Shown: positions 34,486 through 42,867, counted from the first letter of the stretch. The stretch: 64,000 bases of DNA from Anaeromyxobacter paludicola (GCF_023169965.1 NZ_AP025592.1:2170001-2234000), one strand, 5' to 3'. Translations and numbers: made by a program. Notes: a model not told the origin generated them from the sequence alone.

Positions 34486-35286
34486 GTGGGCCCTGCCGCA
34501 GCGGTGCCGGGAGCGAGCCGGGCGTACCCGGCCCGCGGGGTCTGGAGGTATCCCGGGTCGGACATCGACCCCACCACCTCGAACCTCACCGCGCGAGGGC
34601 TCCAGCGGTCCCTCTCCCTGGGCACGTTCCTGCGGGAGCAGGTGCTGGGGGGAGCCGACGTGAGCCGCATCTACGCGCTCGCACCGACGACGCACCTGCA
34701 GACGGCGCAGCAGTACCCCGACCTGGCGCCGCTCGAGACCATCCAGCAGTTCGCCGTCCTCAACCACATCACGCTGTCGAGCGACCTCGCCGGCGGACAT
34801 CCCTATGCGGGCCAGAACAGCCCCATCGACGCCTCCTACGCTCCGGGGGCGGTGCCGAGCGGAGTGGCCGTTCCCGCCCAGTACTGCCCCACCTGCGGAG
34901 GGCTGGACTTCGCCGACCGCGGCGGCGACAACGAGGCGCTGGTCACGGGCATCCTGACGGCGAGCGCTCCCGGCCATTACGTGCTCTCCGCACCCTGGGA
35001 GACCGTCAGCGCGCTGCTGGCCAACGTCGATCGCCTGGAGGGCTACGGCCTGCAGCTCCCGACCGCCTACCGCGGGCCCGACGTCGTCTACGCGCTCTCC
35101 ATCGCGCCCTCGGGCGCCGCCTCGCTGGTGTCCTACGACGCGCGGCTCACGCCCGACCCGTCCATCCGGTACGGGGTGGTGCCCGACGTGCCGTACTGCG
35201 CGTCCTACAACCCGGAGCTGTTCAAGCCGCTCAGCCCCGGGATGGTCGCCGCGCTCCAGGCGGCGTTTCCGGCCAGTGGTGGGTGA
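34486..35286 (+). pseudogene. Histidine-phosphatase-like gene lacking its N-terminus
   Basis: The stretch from about 34510 to 35286 has clear coding bias and encodes ARGVWRYPGSDIDPTTSNLT followed by ARGLQRSLSLGTFLREQVLG, GADVSRIYALAPTTHLQTAQ, and a C-terminal part with PAQYCPTCGGLDFADRGGDN. The order resembles secreted histidine phosphatase family proteins, in which a first strand with R-H-G(E) precedes the N-L-T-x-x-G-x-x-R-A/S-L helix. That catalytic strand is missing. No start codon with a ribosome site or signal peptide exists upstream; only weak GTGs at 34486 and 34504 are in frame, and the divergent lipoprotein gene begins 80 bases away. It is therefore probably a 5'-truncated gene, or one with an unusual start. 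A sequencing indel upstream is also possible. Confidence 0.5.
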
Positions 35287-35416
35287 GGCTGCGGCGAGGT
35301 GGCTGGTCGGCGTCGTCCTGCCCGGCGGACCCGGTCGCGGCTCGTCCAACTTCCCGGCACGTCCCGACGCGCCGTCGCGGCCGGGGGCGGGGGCTGTGCT
35401 CGCACCCTCTGCGAAC

Positions 35417-35483
35417 GTGAAGATTCGCTGAACGGCCCATGCGCTTTCTGTCCGTTTCGCGCGGGCCGTCGCGCAAGTACCTT
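35417..35483 (+). promoter_or_regulatory. Composite promoter-like block C before the CMD-family gene
   Basis: ATTCGCTGAACGGCCCAT at 35423-35440 (preceded by GTGAAG) is followed by 14 bases, TTTCGC (35455-35460), 17 bases and TACCTT (35478-35483). This repeats the design of blocks A and B. The interval 35287-35612 before the CMD gene is 326 bases; apart from this block and a roughly 130-base leader, nothing else was recognised in it. Confidence 0.5.
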
Positions 35484-35612
35484 CGCCGCGAAGAACGACG
35501 CCGAGCCCGTTGGAGCGCCCGAGGAGCTCGAGGACGCCGACGCCACCGTGTCGAGGAAGCGCGTGGCCGGCCTGGTCGTGACCACCCGGGAGCAGAAGGA
35601 AGGCGAGAGGCC

Positions 35613-36359
35613 ATGCCCATCAGCAAGGAAGCGCAGCGCCACCACGACGCCCCGTTCCCCGATCACGCCTCGACGCTGCGCGCGACCGATCCGGAGCTCG
35701 TCGAGGTCTTCGACGATTGGGCCTTCGACGAGGTGCTGCGCGCCGGGGCGCTCGACGCGCGGACGCGCCTCATGGTCCAGCTCGCCGCGCTCATCGCCGC
35801 CCAGGGGCTCGGGGAGTTCCGCGTGATGCTCGGGGCGGCCCTGGACCTCGGCGTCACGCCGGTCGAGGTGAAGGAGATCGTGTACCAGGCGGTCCCGTAC
35901 GTCGGGATGGGGAAGGTGCTCGACTTCCTGCACGCCACGAACGACGCGCTCCGGGAGAAGGGGGTCGCGCTGCCGCTGCCGCCGCAATCGACGACCACGC
36001 GCGAGACCCGCCGCGAGAAGGGGCTCGAGATCCAGCGGCGCATGTTCGGGGACAAGATCGATCAGCTCTACGCGCAGTCCGCGAAGGACCAGCTCCACCT
36101 CCAGGAGCTCCTGACGGCGAACTGCTTCGGCGACCACGTCGCGCGGGGCGGGCTGGATCTGGACACCCGCGAGCTCCTGACCCTCTCGATGCTGGCGGCG
36201 CTCGGCGGGTGCGAGCCGCAGCTCGCGGCGCACGTCGCCGCGAACCTCGCGCTGGGCAACCACCGCGGCGTGCTGATCGCCACCCTCACGCAGCTCCTGC
36301 CGTTCATCGGCTACCCGCGGACGCTGAACGCGCTCCGCGTCGTCGACGAAGGGACGTGA
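35613..36359 (+). CDS. Double carboxymuconolactone decarboxylase (CMD) domain protein
   Basis: A 248-residue soluble protein made of two CMD/AhpD-like domains. The first (about 20-125) has FDDWAFDEVLRAGALDARTR then LMVQLAALIAAQGLGEFRVM and GVTPVEVKEIVYQAVPYVGM. The second (about 140-245) has DLDTRELLTLSMLAALGGCE and a matching final helix pair, LIATLTQLLPFIGYPRTLNA. The AhpD C-x-x-C redox pair is absent in both, with only single cysteines, so a peroxidase-type thiol role is unlikely; a gamma-carboxymuconolactone-type or stress-linked role is possible. ATG at 35613 follows GGCGAGAGG. Promoter-like block C lies upstream with a long leader. Substrate is unknown. Confidence 0.8.
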   Translation: MPISKEAQRHHDAPFPDHASTLRATDPELVEVFDDWAFDEVLRAGALDARTRLMVQLAALIAAQGLGEFRVMLGAALDLGVTPVEVKEIVYQAVPYVGMGKVLDFLHATNDALREKGVALPLPPQSTTTRETRREKGLEIQRRMFGDKIDQLYAQSAKDQLHLQELLTANCFGDHVARGGLDLDTRELLTLSMLAALGGCEPQLAAHVAANLALGNHRGVLIATLTQLLPFIGYPRTLNALRVVDEGT

Positions 36360-36449
36360 AGGTCTCGCGGCCTGGACGGAGGTCGCGCAGACGCCTGGGC
36401 CTCACCCTGTCATCATCGACGTGAACGCCGCTCGAGGAGTCCGACCCAC

Positions 36450-37157
36450 ATGCCCTCCCGATCCCGAACCGCCGCCGGCCGTCCCCACGTCATCTGCCAC
36501 ATGGTCCCGTCGGTGGACGGCCGCATCGTGACCGGCGAGTGGCCGGCCCCGGGAAGCCTCCATTCCGAGTACGAGCGCACCGCCGCGACGCTCGACGCCG
36601 ACGGCTGGATCATCGGTCGGATCTCGATGGAGCCGTACGCCGGGCGCGCGGCGCTGCCCCGCGGCTCCGGCGCGCGCATCCCGCGCACCGACTTCGTCGC
36701 GCGGACCGGGGCCCCCTCCTACGCGATCGCCATCGACCCGAGCGGCAAGCTCCGGTGGGAGTCGGGCTCCATCGACGACGACCACGCGGTCACCGTGTTG
36801 ACGGAGCGAGTCCCCGACCGCTACCTCGCGTTCCTCCGCGACCGCGGCGTCTCCTACCTGTTCGGCGGCAAGGACCGGATCGACGTTCCGGCGGTCTTGC
36901 GGAAGCTGCGCCAGCGCCTCGGCATCCGGCGGCTGCTCCTCGAGGGCGGCGGCAAGATCAACGGCTCCTTCCTCGCCGCGGGCTGCATCGACGAGCTGAG
37001 CCTCCTCGTGGCGCCGGTCGCCGACGGCACCCTGGGGGCCCCTGCCCTCTTCGACACGGCCGGCGGGGCTCCGACGCGGCTGCAGCTGGTCTCGGCGGAG
37101 CCGCGGCGCGGCGGCCTGCTGTGGGTGCGGTACCGGGTCGTGCGGCGACGGCGGTGA
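36450..37157 (+). CDS. RibD C-terminal / dihydrofolate-reductase-like protein
   Basis: A 235-residue protein of the RibD-C family, which folds like dihydrofolate reductase and uses NADPH. The N-terminal strand and loop HVICHMVPSVDGRIVTGEW, the middle DGWIIGRISMEPYAG, and the conserved LLLEGGGKINGSFLAAGCID glycine-rich segment near residue 170 are diagnostic. The final strand VSAEPRRGGLLWVRYRVV also fits. There is no deaminase domain, so this is not a full RibD; stand-alone members act on various substrates. It lies 90 bases after the CMD gene on the same strand. GAGGAG lies 11 bases before the ATG. Its substrate cannot be told from sequence. Confidence 0.82.
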   Translation: MPSRSRTAAGRPHVICHMVPSVDGRIVTGEWPAPGSLHSEYERTAATLDADGWIIGRISMEPYAGRAALPRGSGARIPRTDFVARTGAPSYAIAIDPSGKLRWESGSIDDDHAVTVLTERVPDRYLAFLRDRGVSYLFGGKDRIDVPAVLRKLRQRLGIRRLLLEGGGKINGSFLAAGCIDELSLLVAPVADGTLGAPALFDTAGGAPTRLQLVSAEPRRGGLLWVRYRVVRRRR

Positions 37158-37224
37158 AGCGCTCGCGCGGCGCCCTCGGCGTGCCGCAAGGCGCGGCTCG
37201 CGGAGCGGCTCACGACAAATGAAA

Positions 37225-37255
37225 AGCCCCGGTAACCTGGGCGGTTACCGGGGCT
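37225..37255 (-). terminator. Rho-independent terminator of the tRNA-Gly gene
   Basis: A perfect 12-bp stem (37225-37236 with 37244-37255, 7-base loop) is followed on the minus strand by TTTTCATTTG. It begins 3 bases after the tRNA 3' end. Confidence 0.85.
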
Positions 37256-37258
37256 AGA

Positions 37259-37333
37259 TGGAGCGGGAAAAGGGATTTGAACCCTCGACCCTCGCCTTGG
37301 CAAGGCGATGCTCTACCACTGAGCTATTCCCGC
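37259..37333 (-). tRNA. tRNA-Gly (anticodon GCC)
   Basis: Reading the minus strand from 37333, the sequence folds into a standard cloverleaf of 75 bases including encoded CCA. The acceptor stem GCGGGAA pairs with TTCCCGC, the D-loop contains AGTGGTA, the anticodon stem-loop is CGCC-TTGCCAA-GGCG with anticodon GCC, and the T-arm is GAGGG-TTCAAAT-CCCTT. The discriminator base is T. It reads glycine codons GGC and GGU, GGC being heavily used here. Promoter and terminator are both evident, so it forms a single-gene unit between two rightward protein genes. Confidence 0.97.
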
Positions 37334-37341
37334 GAGCTCTC

Positions 37342-37359
37342 TCGCAAGTTCCCTTGCGA
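37342..37359 (-). other. Leader hairpin ahead of tRNA-Gly
   Basis: TCGCAAG (37342-37348) and CTTGCGA (37353-37359) form a perfect 7-bp stem with a 4-base loop between the promoter and the mature tRNA 5' end. It probably belongs to the precursor removed by RNase P. Confidence 0.5.
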
Positions 37360-37368
37360 ACGCGGGCG

Positions 37369-37398
37369 GTTATAGGGGAGAGCGCGGAGGGGTGTCAA
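37369..37398 (-). promoter_or_regulatory. Sigma-70-type promoter of tRNA-Gly
   Basis: On the minus strand a consensus TTGACA (37393-37398) is followed after 18 bases by TATAAC (37369-37374), or after 17 by CTATAA. The predicted start lies just before the leader hairpin. This is the best consensus promoter in the window. Confidence 0.85.
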
Positions 37399-37425
37399 GG
37401 GGTTTGAAGATGGTATCTTCCGCGC

Positions 37426-38595
37426 GTGCGAAACGGCTCCGGACCGGGCTCGGCGGCGCGGGAACACGCGCGCGCCGTAGGGGGACAGCGCCCCCGCGGC
37501 GCGGCGCGCGAGCGGCTCCGGGGGCTCGGGCGCGCCTTCGTGCTCCGGCTCGCCACCCTCCTCTTCCCGACCCCGCAGGCGGCGCTCCCGCCCCTCGCCG
37601 ACGTCCGCCGGGTGCTCGTCATCCGCGCCGACGAGCGGGTGGGGAACCAGCTCCTCACCACCCCGCTCCTGCGGGCCCTCAAGCTCGGGCTCCCGGCCGC
37701 CGAGGTCCACCTCCTCGCGGCGGCGCGCCAGGCGCAGGTGGTCGCGACGCGTCACGTGGACCGCGTCATCCCCTTCGAGAAGCGGGCGCTCTTCCGCCGC
37801 CCCTGGCGCTTCCTCGCGCTCCTCCGCTCGCTCCGCCGCGCCCGCTACGACGTGGTGGTCGAGGCGGCGCACTGGTCGGGGTTCTCGCTGACCGCGTCGC
37901 TCCTCGCTCGCGTCGCCTCGGCGGGCGGCCCGGTGGTGGGGCACGACCGCGGCGCATCGGCCCGCTTCCTCTCCCACCCGGTGGCCCACGACCCGGCCAA
38001 CGCGAGCGAGGTCCGCGCCAAGCTGGAGCTGCTGCGCCCCTTCGGTCTCACGCCGCGCGGCCTCGAGCCTGAGACGGAGCTCGGGCGCGACGCCGCCCCG
38101 GCCCGGGCGCTGCTCGCGCGGCTGGGGCTCGCGGGCCGCCCGCTCGCGGTGCTCAACCCGGGCGCGCGGATGGCGGACCGGCGCTGGCCGCCGGAGGCGC
38201 ACGCGGAGGTGGCGCGCGGGCTCCTCGCCCGTGGCCTCGCGGTGCTGGTGGTCTGGGGCCCCGGCGAGGAGCCGCTCGCCCGCGGGGTGGCGGAGGGCTC
38301 CGGCGCGGCGCTCGCCCCGGCGACCGACCTCACGCTCCTCGCCGGCCTCCTGCGCGAGGCGGCCCTCTGCGTCTCCAACAACAGCGGCCCGATGCACCTC
38401 GCGGTGGCGGTGGGGACGCCGACGGTGGGCGTCTTCCTCTCCGGCGACGCGGCGCGCTGGGGTCACGAGCTGCCGGCGTTCGCGGCGGCGGAGCCTTTGC
38501 CGGGGAACGGCGCGGCGGCGGTGCTCGCGGCCTGCGACCGGCTCCTCAGCGCGGCGGGGGCTGCGCCGCCCCGTCCTGCCGGTACACGGCCTTGA
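37426..38595 (+). CDS. Glycosyltransferase family 9 (heptosyltransferase-like)
   Basis: A 389-residue protein of the GT-B heptosyltransferase family that adds heptose or related sugars from a nucleotide donor during lipopolysaccharide core assembly. After a basic N-terminus the first Rossmann half begins with RRVLVIRADERVGNQLLTTP near residue 60, the family's R-x-D-x-x-G-D/N-x-x-x-T motif. The second half begins with LAVLNPGARMADRRWPPEAH near 240, and the donor-binding DLTLLAGLLREAALCVSNNS then GPMHLAVAVGTPTVGVF lie at about 310-345. GTG is the assumed start; a later start would only trim a low-complexity basic leader. It overlaps the pgsA gene tail to tail by 50 bases. The acceptor sugar is unknown. 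Confidence 0.85.
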   Translation: MRNGSGPGSAAREHARAVGGQRPRGAARERLRGLGRAFVLRLATLLFPTPQAALPPLADVRRVLVIRADERVGNQLLTTPLLRALKLGLPAAEVHLLAAARQAQVVATRHVDRVIPFEKRALFRRPWRFLALLRSLRRARYDVVVEAAHWSGFSLTASLLARVASAGGPVVGHDRGASARFLSHPVAHDPANASEVRAKLELLRPFGLTPRGLEPETELGRDAAPARALLARLGLAGRPLAVLNPGARMADRRWPPEAHAEVARGLLARGLAVLVVWGPGEEPLARGVAEGSGAALAPATDLTLLAGLLREAALCVSNNSGPMHLAVAVGTPTVGVFLSGDAARWGHELPAFAAAEPLPGNGAAAVLAACDRLLSAAGAAPPRPAGTRP

Positions 38596-39163
38596 CGAAG
38601 TCGGCGAAGTACTTCCACGCCGACCAGACCGAGAAGAACAGCGACAGGTAGAGGAGGTCCGTGCCGACGGCGTTGGCGTCCACGTCCACCGTCGCCACCA
38701 CGAAGTCCACCGGGTACTTGTAGTGCAGGAGCAGGAACACGATCCCGACGAGCTGGATGGCGGTCTTGTACTTCCCCTCCTGCCCGGCGGCGATCACGAT
38801 CCCCTCGCTCATCGCGATGGTCCGCAGCCCGTTGATGATGAACTCGCGCGCCATGATGACGATGACCACCCAGGCGGCGACGCGCCCGAGGTGGACCAGC
38901 ATGATGAGCGCCGCCATCACCACCAGCTTGTCCGCGAGCGGGTCGAGGAACTTGCCGATGACGGTGACGAGGTTCTTCCGCCGGGCGAGCCAGCCGTCGA
39001 GGAAGTCGGTCGCGCTCACCACCGCGTAGAGCAGCGCCGCGATGAACGAGTTGAGGCGCGACTCGTACCAGGTGAACCAGAGGATCACCGGGATGGCAGC
39101 CATCCGCACGAAGGTGATGGCGTTGGGCGCGTTGAGGAACTCCGCCTTGAGCGAGCGGGCCAC
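38546..39163 (-). CDS. pgsA: CDP-diacylglycerol-glycerol-3-phosphate 3-phosphatidyltransferase
   Basis: A 205-residue membrane enzyme that makes phosphatidylglycerol phosphate from CDP-diacylglycerol and glycerol 3-phosphate, the committed step to phosphatidylglycerol and cardiolipin. The CDP-alcohol phosphotransferase signature D-G-x2-A-R-x8-G-x3-D-x3-D is complete, running from DGWLARR at about residue 56 to KFLDPLADK. The start NAPNAITFVRMAAIPVILW is typical of PgsA. About five or six membrane helices are visible. GTG at 39163 gives the family's normal length. The gene follows the TPR-AIM24 gene by 20 bases and probably shares its transcript. Its last 50 bases overlap the convergent glycosyltransferase. 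Confidence 0.93.
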   Translation of the reverse strand: MARSLKAEFLNAPNAITFVRMAAIPVILWFTWYESRLNSFIAALLYAVVSATDFLDGWLARRKNLVTVIGKFLDPLADKLVVMAALIMLVHLGRVAAWVVIVIMAREFIINGLRTIAMSEGIVIAAGQEGKYKTAIQLVGIVFLLLHYKYPVDFVVATVDVDANAVGTDLLYLSLFFSVWSAWKYFADFVKAVYRQDGAAQPPPR

Positions 39164-39183
39164 GGGCCTCCCCTCCCCCGGGC

Positions 39184-40536
39184 TCACGCCCGGCCGCCGG
39201 CCGCGAGGAGCACGCGCCCCTCGCCGGAGAGCTCGATGACGAGCGGCTCGCCGTCGCCCTCGCCGCCGAGCGGGAGCACCCGCGGCGTGAGGCTCCCGAT
39301 CCAGCCCACCAGCGCGGAGGGCGCGACCCGCAGCGGCGCGCGCGGCGTCACCTCCACCCCCGCCGGCGCGCCGTCGGTGGCGAGCAGGAACCGCCCCTCG
39401 CCGCGCAGGTGCACGAGGTGGAGCGCCGGCTCGTAGCGCGACTGGAGCCGGCCGTTCTCGAAGAGCACCTGCGCCTCGAAGGCGAACACCGCCTCCTCGT
39501 GGAAGTAGCCGCCCTCCCCGGCCAGCTCGAGCGCGGTGAAGGTCCGGGCCCCGGGGCGGAACAGGATCGCGCCGTCGCCCCTGGCGCGGAAGACCCGGCG
39601 GCCGCCCTCGCCGAAGGAGCGATCGGTGAGCTTGCCGCGGAACCGCTTCACCTCCGGGGTGAGCGTCACCTCGCCGAGCACGGCCGCGAGCCCGTCGGCC
39701 CGGGCCAGCACCTCGCCGCGCACGTGCACCGCGACCGCCTCGGCGGAGAGCCCGAACGGCTCGCCGGCCGGGACGGTCACCAGCCGCTCCGCGGCGAAGC
39801 GGGCCACGGCGGCGCAGTCGGCCTGCGGCGCCCGCGCGGGGGCGAGCTCCGGGCCGGCGTCCTCGATCGAGACCTCGAAGTCGGCGTCGGCGTCGGCGGC
39901 GGCGGCCGCGGCGTCGGGCGCCTCGGCGGGCGCCTCGGCGGGCGCCTCGGCCCGCGCCTGCTGGAAGGCCGAGGCGAGGTCGGGCGCCGCCTCCGCCTCT
40001 TCGGCCGGCGGCGCGCCGTTCGGGGGCGGCGGCTCGGCCCGCTCCGGGACGTCGGGGGCGAGGAGCGCGTCGCAGCGCGCCACCATGAGCTCGCTCCCGG
40101 CGCGCGCGAACCACCCGCGCGCCTCCTCCACCTCTCCCAGCTCGAGGTGCGCGAGCCCGAGGTAGCCCATGGCCCGCTGGTGCCCCGGCGCGAGCTCCAC
40201 CGCGGCCCGCAGGTGGCGCACGGCGTCGCGCCAGGCCTTGGCCTTGAGGCTGGCGAGCCCGAGGTTCACCCGGGGCGCCACCTCGCGCGGCGTCACCGCG
40301 ACCAGCCGGGCGTAGGCCGCCGCCGCCTCGTCGAAGCGGGCCTGGCGGTAGCAGGTCTGGCCGAGGAGGCCGAGCACCTGCGGATCGTCGGGCCGGAGCT
40401 CGGCGGCGCACTCCAGCGCGGCGTGGGCGGCGTCGAGCTCACCGCGCGCGAGCAGCGTCGAGCCCTGCTGCAGGTGATTCAGGAACTCGGAGTCGAGCCC
40501 GTCCACCTCTCCCCCCCTGCTCGGTGTCGGATCCAC
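39184..40536 (-). CDS. TPR protein with C-terminal AIM24 domain
   Basis: A 450-residue soluble protein. Residues about 20-155 contain three or four tetratricopeptide repeats (ARGELDAAHAALECAAELRP, ARFDEAAAAYARLVAVTP, AWRDAVRHLRAAVELAP, GEVEEARGWFARAG). An Ala/Pro/Glu-rich linker (about 165-235) includes direct repeats of the codons for APAE. The C-terminal 210 residues match the AIM24 family (VFRARGDGAILFRPGARTFT ... AFEAQVLFENGRLQSRYEP), a double beta-sandwich-like fold of unknown biochemical role. The gene precedes pgsA closely and follows the lytic transglycosylase on the same strand by 8 bases, so the three likely form an operon. Confidence 0.82.
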   Translation of the reverse strand: MDPTPSRGGEVDGLDSEFLNHLQQGSTLLARGELDAAHAALECAAELRPDDPQVLGLLGQTCYRQARFDEAAAAYARLVAVTPREVAPRVNLGLASLKAKAWRDAVRHLRAAVELAPGHQRAMGYLGLAHLELGEVEEARGWFARAGSELMVARCDALLAPDVPERAEPPPPNGAPPAEEAEAAPDLASAFQQARAEAPAEAPAEAPDAAAAAADADADFEVSIEDAGPELAPARAPQADCAAVARFAAERLVTVPAGEPFGLSAEAVAVHVRGEVLARADGLAAVLGEVTLTPEVKRFRGKLTDRSFGEGGRRVFRARGDGAILFRPGARTFTALELAGEGGYFHEEAVFAFEAQVLFENGRLQSRYEPALHLVHLRGEGRFLLATDGAPAGVEVTPRAPLRVAPSALVGWIGSLTPRVLPLGGEGDGEPLVIELSGEGRVLLAAGGRA

Positions 40537-40544
40537 GGTGCGAG

Positions 40545-41195
40545 CTACCTCTCGGCGATGAAGTGGTCGTAGTGCTCCCGGACGCGCCGGACGTACTCCT
40601 GCGTCTCGCGGATGGCCGGCACCGCCCCGCCGGACCGGCGCACCGCCTGCGGGCCGGCATTGTACGCCGCGAGCGCCTTCTCGAGGTCCTGTCCGTGCAG
40701 ATCGAGCATCTGCCGCAGGTAGCGCGCCCCGCCCTCGATGTTCTGCCCCGGGTCCCAGGCGTCGCGCACCGCCATGTCGCGCGCGGTGCCGGGCATGAGC
40801 TGCATGAGCCCCATGGCGCCCTTGTCCGACTGCGCGTAGCGGTTGCCGGCCGACTCCACCGACATCACCGCCTTGATGAGCGCCGGGGCGAGCCGGTACT
40901 TGTCGGCGGCCGCGGCGATGAGGGGCTCGTAGATCTTCGCGGCGGCGCTCGAGAACACGAGCCGCGCCTTCTCGACCCCGCCGCGCGACCTGGGCCCGAT
41001 GGTCACGTAGGTCACGCCGTTGCGCCGGTACTCGCGGATCACCGGCCGGTACTGGGTCTCGGAGGGCGCGTTGCTGAAATGGTAGACGCCGTCCGAGTCC
41101 TTGTACGAGTAGACTCCGTCGTACGGCTGCGCCGCCCGCGCGCGCGCCGCGCCGAGCAGCCCCAAGAGGGCCAGAAGTGGGCGGATCCGACCCAT
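40545..41195 (-). CDS. Secreted lytic transglycosylase (SLT family)
   Basis: A 216-residue murein hydrolase that cleaves the MurNAc-GlcNAc bond to leave 1,6-anhydro ends. The start at 41195 gives a clean signal peptide MGRIRPLLALLGLLGAARARA; an ATG at 41234 with GGGAG before it would lengthen the N-region by 13 residues. A DUF4124-like segment follows (YSYKDSDGVYHFSNAP). The Slt domain then shows PALIKAVMSVESAGNRYAQS with the catalytic Glu in SVESAGN (about residue 110), GAMGLMQLMPGTA and ALAAYNAGPQAVRR. It is divergent from nadB and leads the transglycosylase-AIM24-pgsA group. No lipobox is present, so it is probably periplasmic and soluble. Confidence 0.88.
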   Translation of the reverse strand: MGRIRPLLALLGLLGAARARAAQPYDGVYSYKDSDGVYHFSNAPSETQYRPVIREYRRNGVTYVTIGPRSRGGVEKARLVFSSAAAKIYEPLIAAAADKYRLAPALIKAVMSVESAGNRYAQSDKGAMGLMQLMPGTARDMAVRDAWDPGQNIEGGARYLRQMLDLHGQDLEKALAAYNAGPQAVRRSGGAVPAIRETQEYVRRVREHYDHFIAER

Positions 41196-41268
41196 CCGAT
41201 TGAAGCTATCAAGGGCCGGACCGCCACTCAACATCGCGCTCCCCGGGCGGGAGCCGGAGGATGCCTAC

Positions 41269-42867
41269 ATGCCCCCACTCGCGCCGCGAGAAACGATCGA
41301 CTTCCTCGTCCTCGGCGGAGGCGTGGCCGGCCTCTCGTTCGCCCTCGAGGCGGCGGGGCGCGGCTCGGTGCTGGTCCTCACGAAGCGGCACCGCAGCGAG
41401 GGCTCCACCCAGTACGCGCAGGGCGGCATCGCCTCGGTGCTCGGCCCGGACGACGACTTCCAGAAGCACGTGGACGACACGCTCGTGGCCGGCGCGGGGC
41501 TCTGCCACCGCGACGCGGTCGAGGTGACGGTGCGCGAGGGCCCGGAGCGGATCCGCTGGCTGCTCTCGCTCGGCGTCGAGCTCGACCGGGAGGGGGGCGC
41601 CCTCCACCTCACGCGCGAGGGCGGCCACTCCCGCCGCCGCGTGGCGCACGCCAAGGACACCACCGGGCGGGAGGTGGAGCGGGCCCTGCTCGCCGCCTGC
41701 GACGCCCGCGGGGTGCGGATCGTCGAGGACCAGGTGGCGGTGGACCTCGTCTCGAGCGCCAAGCTGGGCCTGCCCGGCGCGAACCGCGTGCTCGGGGCCT
41801 ACGTGCTCGACCGCGCCTCGGGCGAGGTCTCGACGGTGATCGCGGGGCAGACGGTGCTCGCCACCGGCGGCGCCGGCAAGGTCTACCTCTACACCTCCAA
41901 CCCCGACGTCGCGACCGGCGACGGGGTGGCGATGGCGTGGCGCGCCGGCGCCGACGTCGCGAACATGGAGTTCTTCCAGTTCCACCCGACCTGCCTCTAC
42001 CACCCGCTCGCCAAGAGCTTCCTCATCTCCGAGGCGCTGCGCGGCGAGGGCGGCATCCTGCGCAACGGCGCGGGCGAGGCGTTCATGGCGCGCTACGACC
42101 CGCGCAAGGAGCTCGCGCCGCGCGACATCGTCGCCCGCAGCATCGACGCCGAGATGAAGCGGCGCGGCGACGAGAGCGCCTTCCTCGACATGACGCACCT
42201 GCCGAAGCACTTCCTGCTCGAGCACTTCCCGAACATCTACGCGACCTGCCGCGAGTTCGGGATCGACATGGCGGTGCAGCCCATCCCGGTGGTCCCGGCC
42301 GCCCACTACCTCTGCGGCGGCGTGGTCACCGACCTCGCGGGGCAGACCTCGCTGCCGGGCCTGCTCGCCATCGGCGAGGTCTCCTGCACCGGGCTCCACG
42401 GCGCCAACCGGCTCGCCTCCAACTCGCTGCTCGAGGGGCTGGTGTTCGGCCACCGGGCCGCGCTCTCGGCGCGGCCGGAGGACCGGGGCGCCGACGCCGC
42501 GCGGGTCCCGGCCTGGAACCCGGGCGACGCGCTCGATCCCGACGAGGGCGTGGTGGTCACGCAGAACTGGGACGAGGTGCGGCGGCTCATGTGGAACTAC
42601 GTCGGGATCGTCCGCACCGAGAAGCGGCTCGCCCGCGCCCACACGCGGCTCGAGCTGCTCCGCGGCGAGATCCGCGACTACTACTGGCAGTACAAGCTGA
42701 CGCCCGACCTCGTGGAGCTGCGCAACCTCGCCGACGTGGCGGCGCTCATCGTCGCCTGCGCCCGCCGCCGCAAGGAGTCGCGCGGGCTGCACTTCCTGCT
42801 CGACCACCCGAAGCCGGACGACCGCGAGCTGCACGACACGGTCGTCCGCCCCGGCGAGCTCGACTGA
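41269..42867 (+). CDS. nadB: L-aspartate oxidase
   Basis: A 532-residue FAD enzyme that oxidises L-aspartate to iminoaspartate, the first step of NAD synthesis; fumarate may replace oxygen as acceptor in anaerobes. The FAD site DFLVLGGGVAGLSFALEA opens the protein. GSTQYAQGGIASVLG, the active-site region EFFQFHPTCLYHP and YLCGGVVTDLAGQTSLPGLL followed by GLHGANRLASNSLLEGLVFG match NadB rather than fumarate reductase. The C-terminal helical domain contains RNLADVAALIVACARRRKES. GGAGG lies 8 bases before the ATG. No nadA or nadC is adjacent. The assignment is firm. Confidence 0.94.
   Translation: MPPLAPRETIDFLVLGGGVAGLSFALEAAGRGSVLVLTKRHRSEGSTQYAQGGIASVLGPDDDFQKHVDDTLVAGAGLCHRDAVEVTVREGPERIRWLLSLGVELDREGGALHLTREGGHSRRRVAHAKDTTGREVERALLAACDARGVRIVEDQVAVDLVSSAKLGLPGANRVLGAYVLDRASGEVSTVIAGQTVLATGGAGKVYLYTSNPDVATGDGVAMAWRAGADVANMEFFQFHPTCLYHPLAKSFLISEALRGEGGILRNGAGEAFMARYDPRKELAPRDIVARSIDAEMKRRGDESAFLDMTHLPKHFLLEHFPNIYATCREFGIDMAVQPIPVVPAAHYLCGGVVTDLAGQTSLPGLLAIGEVSCTGLHGANRLASNSLLEGLVFGHRAALSARPEDRGADAARVPAWNPGDALDPDEGVVVTQNWDEVRRLMWNYVGIVRTEKRLARAHTRLELLRGEIRDYYWQYKLTPDLVELRNLADVAALIVACARRRKESRGLHFLLDHPKPDDRELHDTVVRPGELD

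Noticed and set aside
35439-35612. A 58-residue N-terminal extension of the CMD-family protein
   Set aside because: The extension is Arg-rich and lacks coding bias. Its ATG falls inside promoter-like block C, and the ATG at 35613 has a good ribosome site.
41195-41234. An earlier start (41234) for the lytic transglycosylase
   Set aside because: GGGAG lies only four bases before that ATG, and the extra 13 residues spoil an otherwise ideal signal peptide. The later ATG is preferred, though the earlier one is possible.
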